DNA from: Acinetobacter colistiniresistens
GTDB taxonomy: Bacteria; Pseudomonadota; Gammaproteobacteria; Pseudomonadales; Moraxellaceae
Assembly: GCF_024582815.1 (NCBI RefSeq)
Contig: NZ_CP102099.1
Location: 2,046,001-2,110,000 of the forward strand
Length of the DNA: 64,000 nt
Direction of reading: 5' to 3'
The notes beneath the pieces are model-generated. The model saw only the letters and a program-made list of their open reading frames with translations. It was not told where the DNA came from and made no database searches. The stretch's first letter is position 1; the number at the start of each line of letters is the position of its first letter. The position numbers and the translations under genes were made by a program. Below are positions 45,601 through 57,495 of this stretch, one piece after another.

Positions 45601-45713
45601 ATTTGTGTAATTTATCTGATCTGTATATTAAAAAGCATTAGCTTTCATAAACATAGTTTTTTATAAAAAGGGCTTGTCAGTCGCAGGGTTTATCTCTAAT
45701 ATACACACCCATC

Positions 45714-45798
45714 GGGGGCGTGGCGAAATTGGTAGACGCACTGGATTTAGGTTCCAGCGCCGCAAGGTGTAAGAGTTCGAGTCTCTTCGCCCCCACCA
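45714..45798 (+). tRNA. tRNA-Leu(UAG), copy 2
   Basis: Identical in sequence to copy 1 (45337-45421). Its upstream flank is related (ACACCCATCG), which supports a tandem duplication of the whole Leu-Trp unit. Confidence 0.97.
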
Positions 45799-45861
45799 TA
45801 TTTAAGAGAGTTTCCGACTTTCTTTATGATGAAGTCTGAAGGACTTTCATCATGCTGTTAT

Positions 45862-45935
45862 AGAGGATTGGTGTAATGGTAGCATGACGGTCTCCAAAAC
45901 CGTTCGTCAAGGTTCGAGTCCTTGATCCTCTGCCA
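45862..45935 (+). tRNA. tRNA-Trp(CCA), copy 2
   Basis: Identical to copy 1 (45490-45563), lying 63 bases after the second tRNA-Leu. The Leu-Trp spacer differs by 5 bases in length from the first unit. Confidence 0.9.
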
Positions 45936-45942
45936 AATGAAT

Positions 45943-45974
45943 AAAAAAGCCCTTGTGAAAACAAGGGCTTTTTT
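45943..45974 (+). terminator. terminator after tRNA-Trp copy 2
   Basis: AAAAAAGCCCTTGT (45943-45956) pairs with ACAAGGGCTTTTTT (45961-45974) around GAAA. Confidence 0.93.
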
Positions 45975-46357
45975 ATTGTCTGAAGTTTTGGATCTATATC
46001 GCTTTACTTATACTTTTGCATTCATTTTATTTGGTTGTATGAATCTATTTGTTGAGTGATTTGTTTAAAGTTGAGGATAGCTAGCTGCTTTTATCTTTCA
46101 AAAGTAGAGAAATAATTTTTCACATTGTCACTGTCAATAAATAAAATGCTAAAAAATAGTCCTTTTTGCTTAATTTTAAATTTTTGTGCCAATTAGTTTT
46201 TGAATAATAGAGTGATCAGCTTGGTTGTTGAGCATTTTAACGTATTCAAATTTGATTTCAGCTTGATGAAAGACGTTAAAAAAGACTGACATAAATAAAG
46301 CCAGCTCAGCCTTGAATAGGTTGTACTAGGGAAAATTGAATAATTAAGGAAGAGGCA
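45975..46357. other. intergenic region between the tRNA block and astA leader
   Basis: About 380 AT-rich bases. I see no convincing gene; a 63-codon minus-strand frame in it looks spurious. It should hold the promoter of the astA transcript. Confidence 0.5.
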
Positions 46358-46465
46358 ATGTCTGTATTGTGCATGGTTCAGCATAGAAAAAGTAATTTAG
46401 ATGGCCTTAGCCCACAAAATCATCCAAGCAGCCGTGGCTTGATTGTGATTCAAAAAAGGGGGTAA
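46358..46465 (+). CDS. 35-residue leader ORF before astA
   Basis: A short frame (MSVLCMVQHRKSNLDGL, ending IQKRG) has the strong ribosome-binding site GGAAGAGG 4 bases before its ATG and stops 5 bases before the astA ATG. Its end overlaps the AGGGGG ribosome-binding site of astA, so it could couple or attenuate astA translation. It contains two cysteines but no arginine run. No homologue is known to me. Confidence 0.4.
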   Translation: MSVLCMVQHRKSNLDGLSPQNHPSSRGLIVIQKRG

Positions 46466-46470
46466 GTCAT

Positions 46471-47508
46471 ATGATGCTGATTCGTTATATCCAGCAAAAA
46501 GATATCCATGATCTTTATCAACTGGCGCAAAAAGCTGGTTTTGGTTTAACCTCTTTGCAACCCGATATGGAAATACTGGCTGCACGGATAGATCGAGCAA
46601 TTAAGACGGTCGAAGGCAAATTAGACAAGTCGGAGCAGGGCTATTTATTTGCCTTAGAAGATACCACACTGCATAAAGTGGTGGGTGTATGTGGAATCGA
46701 GGTGGCCCTAGGTTTAAAAGAGCCTTGGTATAACTTTCACGTCGGTACGCAAGTGCACTCTTCAGAGCCATTAAATGTCTATAAATCATTACCGACCTTA
46801 TATTTAAGTAATAACCATACCAACTGTAGTGAGTTATGTACTTTATTTTTAGACCCTGATTATCGTTTAAATAAGAATGGCAAATTTTTATCCAAGGTTC
46901 GGTTCTTGTTTCTTTCGGCCTTTAGACAATATTTTGAAGAAACGATTGTGGCGGAGATGCGGGGCTTTTCGGATGAAAATGGCCGTTCACCCTTTTGGGA
47001 TGCAGTCGGGCATAAATTCTTTGATATGGAATTTAGCAAAGCCGATTATTTAAGTGGAACAGGCAAAAAGGCCTTCATCGCAGAGCTGATGCCGCGGCAT
47101 CCACTTTATGTCGATATGTTACCTGATGAGGCCAAGGCTGTGATTGCTGCAGTCCATCCCAATACGGTACCTGCCTATAATCTTTTGATTGAAGAAGGTC
47201 TGCGTTATAAGGGCTATGTCGATATCTTTGATGCAGGTGCAACTTTGCAAGCCGATATTGAAAACTTAAGAGCGATCAAAGACAGCCATGCGGTGACGGT
47301 AAAGATTGAGCCATCTGATCACATCATTCTAGGTAATGATCCTTATATCATTGCCAATGACGATTATAAAAATTTTCGCGCTCTCCTCATTTACAGCCAG
47401 CCAGATACAAACCAAGTGAAATTAGATCCTGAGCAGGCTCATCAGTTACATGTGAAAGAAGGAGCATCGGCACGGATGCTCAATATCAATATTCCAAAGA
47501 AAAATTGA
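46471..47508 (+). CDS. astA: arginine N-succinyltransferase
   Basis: A 345-residue AstA-family enzyme. The family parts LIRYIQQKDIHDLYQLA at the start, CTLFLDPDYRLNKNGKFLSKVRFLFL in the middle, and FWDAVGHKFFDMEFSKADYLSGTGKKAFIAELMPRHPLY are all present. It makes N2-succinylarginine from arginine and succinyl-CoA, the first step of the AST pathway. No astB, astC, astD or astE lies next to it, so it is a separated copy or a paralogue with another amine substrate. ATG 46471 follows AGGGGG. Confidence 0.92.
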   Translation: MMLIRYIQQKDIHDLYQLAQKAGFGLTSLQPDMEILAARIDRAIKTVEGKLDKSEQGYLFALEDTTLHKVVGVCGIEVALGLKEPWYNFHVGTQVHSSEPLNVYKSLPTLYLSNNHTNCSELCTLFLDPDYRLNKNGKFLSKVRFLFLSAFRQYFEETIVAEMRGFSDENGRSPFWDAVGHKFFDMEFSKADYLSGTGKKAFIAELMPRHPLYVDMLPDEAKAVIAAVHPNTVPAYNLLIEEGLRYKGYVDIFDAGATLQADIENLRAIKDSHAVTVKIEPSDHIILGNDPYIIANDDYKNFRALLIYSQPDTNQVKLDPEQAHQLHVKEGASARMLNINIPKKN

Positions 47509-47965
47509 GGCATTGTCGGTTGAAAATGAGAACAAGGATGAGGATATAATTCATCTACTTATCTCGTAATTTTATGCGCTAATTAGACCTATTTTGATTT
47601 GTTTGCATGCCGTGTGAGCAAATCAATCCAGTCTTAATTTGCACAAAATATTCACATTGTTAATTGAATATATTTCACGTTTAATTGCTGGTAAATTGAA
47701 CGGAAAAGCACGGCATGATCTTACAGTGTTTGAGGAATGAGATATGATGCTTTCGCCCAAATAACTTTTGACCAATAACAACAGGTTTTAGGGTGCATAT
47801 AAGGACTTTATGGAAAATAACAGATAAGCGAGGTGGCTGAGTTAAGCACTAAATTTAAAAATAATTTTATTGAGCAAAATGGAATTTTGATATTCAGGCA
47901 TTTTAAAAATATTTTAATTTTATTAGGCAATTATAACGGCTGTTATACATTGGAGTAAGGATTAC
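47509..47965. other. intergenic region upstream of cycA
   Basis: About 457 AT-rich bases between astA and cycA. No ORF with a ribosome-binding site, RNA gene or clear terminator is visible. The right part, with several TTTTAAAA-like runs, probably holds the cycA promoter. Confidence 0.5.
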
Positions 47966-49429
47966 ATGAGTCAGGATAAAGATAAGCAGCTTCTGGAAGG
48001 AGATCTGCTTGGTAGTCAACATATGACTCAGCAGGATGAAGAAAAATTACAACGCTCTTTAACCAATCGTCATATTCAGATGATTGCCATTGGCGGTGCA
48101 ATTGGTACGGGACTATTTATGGGCTCTGGTAAGACCCTAAGTGTTTCGGGTACCTCCATTATTTTAACTTATTTAATTATTGGCTTTTTCTTTTTCTTTG
48201 TGATGCGGGCGATGGGTGAACTGTTGCTGGCAAATACCAATTTTAAGACTTTTGCTGATTTTGCAACAGCGTATATCGGTCCGTGGGCTGGCTTTTTTCT
48301 CGGATGGTCGTATTGGTGCAACTGGATTATTACCGCAATTGCAGATGTGATTGTGATAGGAGGGTATATGCAGTTCTGGTATCCCGATGTTCCTGTCTGG
48401 ATTCCTGCTTTTACCTCCTTAGCCATTCTTACGATTCTGAATTTTGTTGCGGTTCGCATGTTTGGTGAGTTGGAGTTTTGGTTCTCATTGATCAAAATCG
48501 CCGCCATTATTATGTTTATTCTGGCAGGGATTTATTTAATCAGTACTGGTTTTACTTCGCCGAGTGGTGTCAAAGCGTCGATGAGTCATGTATTTGAAAC
48601 TCAGTCGATGTTCCCCTATGGGGTTACTGGCTTTTTAGCTGGTTTCCAGATTGCGATTTTTGCCTTTGTTGGTATTGAATTGGTTGGAACCACAGCGGCT
48701 GAAACCAAAGACCCACATAAGTCATTACCTAAAGCGATTAACTCGATTCCATTGCGTATTTTACTTTTCTATGTCGGTGCATTGGTTTGTATTATCGCAG
48801 TTACATCGTGGGCAAAAATTTCACCAGAAAAAAGCCCATTTGTGGAAATGTTTTCCTTGATTGGATTGCCGATTGCAGCAGGCTTGGTCAATTTTGTGGT
48901 GGCGACTTCTGCACTTTCTTCAGCGAATAGCGGTATTTTTGCGACCAGTCGAATGCTTTACGGTCTGGCTTTGGACAATGATGCACCAAAAAGTTTTAGT
49001 AAATTGTCGAAAAGAAAGGTGCCGATTTGCGGTCTGGTTTTTTCAATGACTTGTGTCACCATTGGAACCTCGATTTTATTTATTGTACCGAATGTCATGA
49101 CGGCGTTTACCATTATTTCAGCTCTGACGTCGATTCTATGTATTTTTACTTTTATGTTGATAATTTTGTCTTATATCTGCTATCGGAAAAAATTCCCAGA
49201 GTTGCATCAACAGTCTAAATTTAAAATGCCAGGTGGCTTGGTTATGGCATGGTTCACTATGTCATTTTTGGTGTTTACCATTGTGATCTTGGCTTTAGAT
49301 CACGATACACTGATTGCGCTGGCTTTTTCGCCCGTGTGGTTCATCGGCTTGCTGATTGCATATCGTCGTAAAAAGAAAAAAATGCTGCAACTGGATCTGT
49401 TAAAAGCAAGAGCGGTTGATTATGTTTAA
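47966..49429 (+). CDS. cycA: APC-family D-serine/D-alanine/glycine permease
   Basis: A 487-residue amino-acid permease with about twelve membrane helices. The N-terminus LTNRHIQMIAIGGAIGTGLFMGSGKT and the middle FAFVGIELVGTTAAETKDPHKSLPKAINSIP match E. coli CycA very closely. CycA imports glycine, D-alanine, D-serine and the drug cycloserine with protons. The protein is full length. TTGGAGTAAGG precedes the ATG. A terminator lies about 50 bases downstream. Confidence 0.9.
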   Translation: MSQDKDKQLLEGDLLGSQHMTQQDEEKLQRSLTNRHIQMIAIGGAIGTGLFMGSGKTLSVSGTSIILTYLIIGFFFFFVMRAMGELLLANTNFKTFADFATAYIGPWAGFFLGWSYWCNWIITAIADVIVIGGYMQFWYPDVPVWIPAFTSLAILTILNFVAVRMFGELEFWFSLIKIAAIIMFILAGIYLISTGFTSPSGVKASMSHVFETQSMFPYGVTGFLAGFQIAIFAFVGIELVGTTAAETKDPHKSLPKAINSIPLRILLFYVGALVCIIAVTSWAKISPEKSPFVEMFSLIGLPIAAGLVNFVVATSALSSANSGIFATSRMLYGLALDNDAPKSFSKLSKRKVPICGLVFSMTCVTIGTSILFIVPNVMTAFTIISALTSILCIFTFMLIILSYICYRKKFPELHQQSKFKMPGGLVMAWFTMSFLVFTIVILALDHDTLIALAFSPVWFIGLLIAYRRKKKKMLQLDLLKARAVDYV

Positions 49430-49477
49430 GTTAAGTTGATCCGTTGTCATCATAGATTGTTGGCTTTTAAATACGCA

Positions 49478-49502
49478 AGCAGAGTAAGGGCTCTGCTTTT
49501 TT
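49478..49502 (+). terminator. terminator after cycA
   Basis: AGCAGAG (49478-49484) pairs with CTCTGCT (49491-49497) and is followed by T residues. Confidence 0.85.
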
Positions 49503-49677
49503 ATTTCAATGCTAAAAACATTGATTTGAGTGCAGACCTATCTGTATGAATAAAAAGGATTCTTTCAAGCCAATCCATAAGGAGTGACAAAAAACGTCAT
49601 AAACAGACCATGTTGTATAGACAGAGGCGGATTAATATCGTTACAATGCCGTAAATTTAAGCAAAAAAATCTATAAA

Positions 49678-51182
49678 ATGTTGAACAATATCTATCAGGC
49701 CTTGGAAAGTTTGGGCCTTACTGCACAGAGACGTGCGATCCATATTCAGTTTTCCAATCAAAATTTAAATACTCAAGTGTTCCTGCAACGCATTGATGGT
49801 CAGCATCAACTGAATGCGGGTTTTAAAGCAGAATTAATTTGCTTATCGACCAATGCTACTATTCCGCTAAAACAATTTATTGGTAGCCAAGCCCAATTGA
49901 TACGGTGACTGATCAAGGTCAGCTGACTCGTGTCACAGGCATTATCACCCAAGCCCTGCAAGGGCAATCGGATGGTAGCCTCACGGTATATAAGCTGACT
50001 TTAGAAGACCCAACCGCACTGTGGAAACAACGCCGTAACAGTCGCGTGTTTATGAACAAGAGCGTGCCTGATGTGGTGCAAATTGTCTTCAAGGAGTGGC
50101 AGCAAAAGAGTCCCTTATTCGCTTCCAGTTTGACTTTGGATTTAAGCGGACTCAGTCAAGATTACGATATTCGTCCTTTTATTATGCAATATAATCAATC
50201 AGATGAAGCGTTTTTAACATCCTTGATGCGTAGCGAAGGGATTAACTGGCTAATTGACGAAGCTCAGCTTAAGGTAAGTAGTATCAATGAAAAAATCCAA
50301 CCACAAAAGCTACGTTTGATTGATGACAATAGCCAATACCAAGCGCTCGATCGTCGACAGATTCGTTACCACCGCAGCAGTGCCACTGAACAATACGACA
50401 GCATGACCAGTCTGGTGGGGCAACGCAGCTTACAACCGAGTAGCGTGCATGTACAGCGTTGGCAAGCCGATGCACTGGAACAGGAAGATGGTGCAGGCAG
50501 CGTACAAAGCACGCATAAACACAGTGCTCAATACGACAATGCCAGTTTAGGTCTGGAACAGGCATGGCACTTTTCACCGGCTTGGATGCAAGACCTGAAT
50601 GGTGAAGATGGTGCAACTGCATCGGGCAATGCACAGATTGAAAAGCTGAATCAGAATCTGGGTCAATATTACGATCTGCAATCCAAGCAATTTATCGCCG
50701 ATACTACCGTGCGCGATACCCATGTGGGTTACTGGTTTGAATTGGCTGAGCATCCTGAAATCGATCAACACGATGGCAGCGACAAAGAATTTCTGATTAC
50801 AGGTAAAAACTTCTATAACCAAAACAACTTGCCTAAAGACCTCAATCAGCAGATCAATCAATTATTAGCGCAAAGCAACTGGCAGCCAACCCAACAAAGT
50901 AACAATGAAGAACGCCAAGCCAATCAACTGACGCTACAACGCCGTAGCATTAAAATCGTACCCGAATTTAACCCATTACAACACCGTCCAGTCGCTTCAC
51001 CGCAGCGTGCCAAAGTGGTTGGGCCAAGTGGCGAAGAAATCCATGTGGATGAATGGGGACGGATTAAAGTCCGCTTCCTGTTTACCCGTAATGAAGACCA
51101 CAGCCATGATGGTGGTGCAGGTGCCAATGACAACGATACCGATTCAGCTTGGGTTGATGTACTCACGCCTTGGGCGACATAG
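49678..51182 (+). pseudogene. vgrG: orphan vgrG, frameshifted and 3'-truncated
   Basis: About 500 codons of a type VI secretion tip protein in two frames. Frame one (49678-49908) ends just after LKQFIGSQAQ. Frame two (49905-51182) continues with VTDQGQLTRVTGIIT. One A is missing from CCAAATTG near 49895-49897; restoring it would give QIDTVTDQGQ and a single frame. The protein stops at VDVLTPWAT, in the gp5/OB domain just before the beta-helix, so the spike, effector-binding end and any effector are absent. No other T6SS gene is nearby. Confidence 0.87.
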
Positions 51183-51190
51183 TAAAATTT

Positions 51191-51232
51191 ATGATTGAAA
51201 AATATATTGATCAGTGCAAAAAAGAAAAATAA
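51191..51232 (+). pseudogene. possible 3' end of a lost vgrG-linked gene
   Basis: Thirteen codons (MIEKYIDQCKKEK) then TAA lie between the vgrG break and the terminator. It is too short to be a gene, but it fits as the tail of an immunity or adaptor gene left after deletion. This is inference. Confidence 0.25.
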
Positions 51233-51250
51233 TTGTATGCTGATGAAATA

Positions 51251-51279
51251 AAAAAGCAGAGCCGAAGCTCTGCTTTTTT
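51251..51279. terminator. bidirectional terminator between vgrG and purB
   Basis: AAAAAGCAGAGC (51251-51262) pairs with GCTCTGCTTTTTT (51267-51279) around CGAA. It serves purB on the minus strand as well. Confidence 0.93.
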
Positions 51280-51292
51280 GAGTCAATCAGTT

Positions 51293-52690
<1,398 letters not shown>

Positions 52691-52701
52691 TTAAAGTTTA
52701 G

Positions 52702-52738
52702 CTCTCCCTTGCGGAACTTTAGTCGTTCCTCAGGAGAG
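52702..52738 (-). promoter_or_regulatory. stable hairpin in the hflD-purB gap (purB leader)
   Basis: On the minus strand, CTCTCC and GGAGAG close a stem with an inner GGAAC/GTTCC stem. It lies about 20 bases before the purB ATG and includes no T-run, so it is a leader or processing structure rather than a terminator. It does not match a riboswitch I know. Confidence 0.5.
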
Positions 52739-52789
52739 ATTTAGAGAGGTTGTAAAACGGTATAAAAATAAATTCGTTGTAGCATCGGT

Positions 52790-53521
52790 CTATACCACCT
52801 GATACTGCAAACGAGCGAGAGCTTGAATATCTTGTAATAACTTGCGTTTGCTAAAGATCATCGCCCAAGAGCTACCACCGAGCTGTTTCCATAAATGCGC
52901 CAACTGCAAGCCTGTAAACAGGCAAGCACGAATACGGTTGGTATGGTTGATGTCTTTAAAAGCTTCGGCATTGCCACGCACTAAAATACGTGGATTAATC
53001 TGTCCTGCGGTTTCAACATAGGTCTGTGCGAGATTGGCAATGATGCTTGGGTGTAGATAGTTATTATCGAAAAATGAGAGTTGCTTTAAGATTTTTTGTT
53101 GTGCGGTTTCGATGATTTTGACGTACTCGGGATTACTGTAGACTTTCTTTTCCAGTTGCAATAAGGCCATTGCATAGGACATTGGCAGTTTAGCGGTGGA
53201 CATTTTGGGAACACGAGATTTGGGTGACGTATTAAAAGGTTGGGTAATACAACCTTCTAATGTTTTTAAACCAAGTGAAATATCAGCAAGCTGGTTAAAG
53301 AAATCGAGGGTTTGCTTGGCATTATTGGCGGTCGGGCGGATATTCAGACTGGCTTTGATCAAGAGTTCAAAGTAAAAATTACCACTATCGCCAATACTTT
53401 GCTGACCTGCCATTGCGGTCATATGCGTAAGCTGGGTTGCTTGAAAGACCGCAGCCAATGCCAGAGCACGGTTCTGTCTAACATTCAACGCTTGAGTGTG
53501 CTGAAAGGGTAACTCGACCAT
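52790..53521 (-). CDS. hflD: lysogenisation regulator HflD homologue
   Basis: A 243-residue helical protein of the HflD/YcfC family ([23 protein letters not shown] at the start is typical). In E. coli it is membrane-associated and affects phage lambda CII; its ordinary role is not known. It lies between mnmA and purB as in E. coli, 18 bases after mnmA. The protein is a little longer than E. coli HflD (213 residues). Confidence 0.9.
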   Translation of the reverse strand: MVELPFQHTQALNVRQNRALALAAVFQATQLTHMTAMAGQQSIGDSGNFYFELLIKASLNIRPTANNAKQTLDFFNQLADISLGLKTLEGCITQPFNTSPKSRVPKMSTAKLPMSYAMALLQLEKKVYSNPEYVKIIETAQQKILKQLSFFDNNYLHPSIIANLAQTYVETAGQINPRILVRGNAEAFKDINHTNRIRACLFTGLQLAHLWKQLGGSSWAMIFSKRKLLQDIQALARLQYQVV

Positions 53522-53539
53522 GCTTCGCTTCCAATTTCC

Positions 53540-54673
<1,134 letters not shown>

Positions 54674-54677
54674 CTAA

Positions 54678-55166
54678 TTAAGCGTCCAAATGAGAAGTTA
54701 ATGAGGGAGAGAAAGGGTGCTCGTAAATAAGCGATAAAGGATATTTTTTGCCAGCAAGGGCATCTTTAACAGCTTTTAAAACCAATGGACTACGTGCACG
54801 TGCGGATTCTTGCAGCTCATCCAGATTCATCCACACCGCAGCAACAATGCCTGTATCCAGTTGCGCATTTTCTTCAACTGCCGTGACATGGGCCAAGAAG
54901 CAAAAGCGGTAATAGGTGCGGTCAGGAAACATTGGCGGTGTATAGGTGTAGATCCCGAGCAGATGATCGATTTCGACATGATGACCTGTTTCTTCTAAGG
55001 TCTCACGGATTGCTGCTTCGATAATGGTTTCACCACATTCGACATGACCCGCAGGTTGATTAAACACGGTATGTACAAAGCCTTCGCTGTGTTCTTCAAC
55101 AAACAGAAAACGTCCGTCTTTTTCGACTACAGTGGCGACTGTGACATGAGGTGTCCAAGCGGTCAT
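54678..55166 (-). CDS. nudJ: NUDIX hydrolase, NudJ-like
   Basis: A 162-residue NUDIX protein. The NUDIX box is GHVECGETIIEAAIRETLEETGHHVEI. E. coli NudJ lies at the same place before mnmA and hydrolyses thiamine diphosphate analogues and nucleoside di- and triphosphates. An ATG at 55178 gives a four-residue extension; ATG 55166 (MTAWTPHVTVATVV) fits the family better. It is first in the nudJ-mnmA-hflD-purB operon. Confidence 0.9.
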   Translation of the reverse strand: MTAWTPHVTVATVVEKDGRFLFVEEHSEGFVHTVFNQPAGHVECGETIIEAAIRETLEETGHHVEIDHLLGIYTYTPPMFPDRTYYRFCFLAHVTAVEENAQLDTGIVAAVWMNLDELQESARARSPLVLKAVKDALAGKKYPLSLIYEHPFSPSLTSHLDA

Positions 55167-55178
55167 ACAAAGCACCAT

Positions 55179-55465
55179 GGTTTTAAAAAACGTATTCTAC
55201 AAAATTTGGCTGTTTTTGGCTATATAGGAAGGCTAATTCGCTAAAGTGGAAGAAAAATATTTGCCATCATGAGTGAGTATTTGTTGTGTTGAGAATCGAA
55301 AAGGAATTGCTTCAAAAAAACAGAATGTGCTAGTGTGTTTTTTGATCGCAAGGTAAAAATAATTATTCCGCCCAAGAACAGTAGCCTTGGTTTGGCCTTT
55401 CAATGATTTAGAAGTAGAACAGATAATTGATTAGATTCATATACATCACACGGAGTTGAAGTCAT
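55179..55465. other. intergenic region between nudJ and the formamidase gene
   Basis: About 290 bases between divergent genes. No clear ORF or RNA gene is seen. It should hold both promoters. Confidence 0.5.
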
Positions 55466-56274
55466 ATGCAACATATTAAAATTAAACCTGGTGTCGCTTT
55501 AGCAGAACAAGCAGAGATTGGTCATAATCGCTGGCATCCAGATATTCCTTTTTTAACATCGGTGAAACCCGGCGAAGAAATTCTGATTGAAAGTCTGGAT
55601 TTTTTAGATGCCCAAATCAAAGATACCGATGATGTCTCCGATGTGAAAAATGTGGATCTTACTCGAGCACATCCTTTGACAGGACCTTTTTATGTTGAAG
55701 GAGCTGAGCCGGGTGATTTATTGGTAATCGATCTACTGGATATACAGCCAATCTCTTCGGTTGGCTTTTCTGGAGTCTTTGCCAAGGAAAATGGCGGTGG
55801 GTTTTTAGCTGATTATTTTCCTGAAGCGGATAAAGCAATTTGGGATTTAAAAGGATTATTTGCAACCTCGCGTCATATTCCCGGTGTACGTATCGCAGGT
55901 TTAAAACATCCCGGATTGATGGGAACGCTTCCTTCGCATGAACTTTTAAAGGAATGGAACCGTCGAGAAGCGTTATTGGTGCCTAAAGGGCAGGCCAATC
56001 CACCCGATCCAAGAACTGCGGTGCTGAGAGGCGTGACAGGAGCAGAGTTTGATCGGATGGCTGCTGAAGCTGCCCGTACAGTGCCACCGCGTGAGCATGG
56101 GGGTAATACCGACATTAAAGATCTTGCTGCGGGCAGCCGTATTTATTTTCCTGTATATCAAAAAGGTGCCGGCTTCTCTATGGGAGATTTACACTTTTCA
56201 CAAGGTGATGGTGAAATCGGCTTCTGTGGTGCGATTGAACCGTACCGGGTTTGTCGGAGACTTTTTTATTTAAG

Positions 56275-57178
56275 TTAGGCCACCTGACCTAACGGGTTAA
56301 TCTTATCATAGTACATTGCTTCAAACTCAAAAGGCGATACATAACCCAGTGCACTGTGTACACGCTTTTTATTGAACCAATCTACCCAGTTTAGTGTCGC
56401 AAGTTGTACATCTGCTAAACCTTGCCAATCTGCTTTTAAATATTCAATCACCTCTGTTTTGTATAAGCCATTCACCGTTTCAGCCAGAGCATTATCGTAT
56501 GAATCACCTGTCGTACCGACTGATGCTCGTAAATTTGCAGCATCTAAACGATTGGTATAGCGAATAGAAAGATATTGAACACCTCTATCGGAATGATGAA
56601 TCACATTCTTTGGCATGCCTCGATCGTGCAATGCTTGCTCCAATGCATCGAGCACCATATCTGTATTCATCCGTGTAGATACTTTCCATCCAACAATTGC
56701 TCGTGAGAACACATCAATAATAAAGGCGGTATAGACCCAGCCTGAATGTGTTTGAATATACGTAAAGTCACTGACCCATAATTGGTCAGGTCGATCAGCA
56801 CTAAAATTCCGTTTCACTAAATCATCTGCTCGTTTTTGATCATCTCGGCTACGGGTGGTTTGTTTATTCTTACCACGCCAAACACCTTGTATACCTAGCT
56901 TTTGCATCAATCGAGCAACTGTACAACGATGCAATAACATAACCCTCACGTTTCAATTTTTGCCAAACTTTACGTACACCATATCGACCTGAACTTTCTT
57001 TCCAAATACGTTTGATTTGCTCTGCATGATGTAAATCATGCAGAGCACGTTTCGCTCGATGTTCTGGGTTATCAACGAAATCTAAAGCCCGATAATAGGT
57101 CGAAGCTGCAATCGGTAAAATTCTACAAATCGCTTCAACACCATATAACGCCTTATTGTTATGGATAAAATCCACCAT
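56275..57178 (-). pseudogene. IS3-family orfB of copy 2, frameshifted
   Basis: The orfB reading frame starts at 57178 (MVDFIHNNKALYGVEAICRILP) and shifts at 56929, where an extra A (plus strand) changes GCACG to GCATCG on the coding strand. After the shift the frame with the DDE residues continues to 56275. The active enzyme cannot be made from this copy alone, so mobility would need transposase from copy 1 or elsewhere. Confidence 0.9.
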
Positions 57179-57495
57179 TATTTGTGTGGGCGGTCGAGCT
57201 CCGCCTGGGCGAAAAAAGCGGCTGCTTTACGTAGAATTTCATTGGCACGTTTTAATTCTTTAATTTCACGTTCCATTTGCTTCATTTTTTCTTGGTCAGA
57301 TACCTGTTGTACTTTGGCGGGATTTTGTTGATCTAAGTATTTTTGATACCAAACACGAAGTGTTTCAGGAGTACAGCCAATTTTAGGAGCAATTGCGGAA
57401 ACTGCTGCCCAATTCGATGGATAATCTTTTTCAGATTCAATTAGTAATTGAACCGCTCTTTCTCTAATTTCGGGGGTATAGTTTGGTTTTTTCAT
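57178..57495 (-). CDS. IS3-family transposase OrfA (copy 2)
   Basis: A 105-residue protein identical to OrfA of copy 1, with the HTH and coiled-coil parts and the same TTTTTTC slippery site. Because orfB of this copy is frameshifted, a functional OrfAB fusion is not possible. Any OrfA made could bind ends or act as an inhibitor. Confidence 0.93.
   Translation of the reverse strand: MKKPNYTPEIRERAVQLLIESEKDYPSNWAAVSAIAPKIGCTPETLRVWYQKYLDQQNPAKVQQVSDQEKMKQMEREIKELKRANEILRKAAAFFAQAELDRPHK

Noticed and set aside
45337..45935. tRNA block as an attachment site for an integrated island
   Set aside because: No integrase, no partial tRNA repeat at a distance and no phage-like genes are seen; the repeats are full tRNA copies with their own terminators.
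46193..46384. 63-codon minus-strand frame upstream of astA
   Set aside because: No ribosome-binding site, AT-driven composition (Leu, Ser, Tyr, Lys runs), and it overlaps the leader region of astA.
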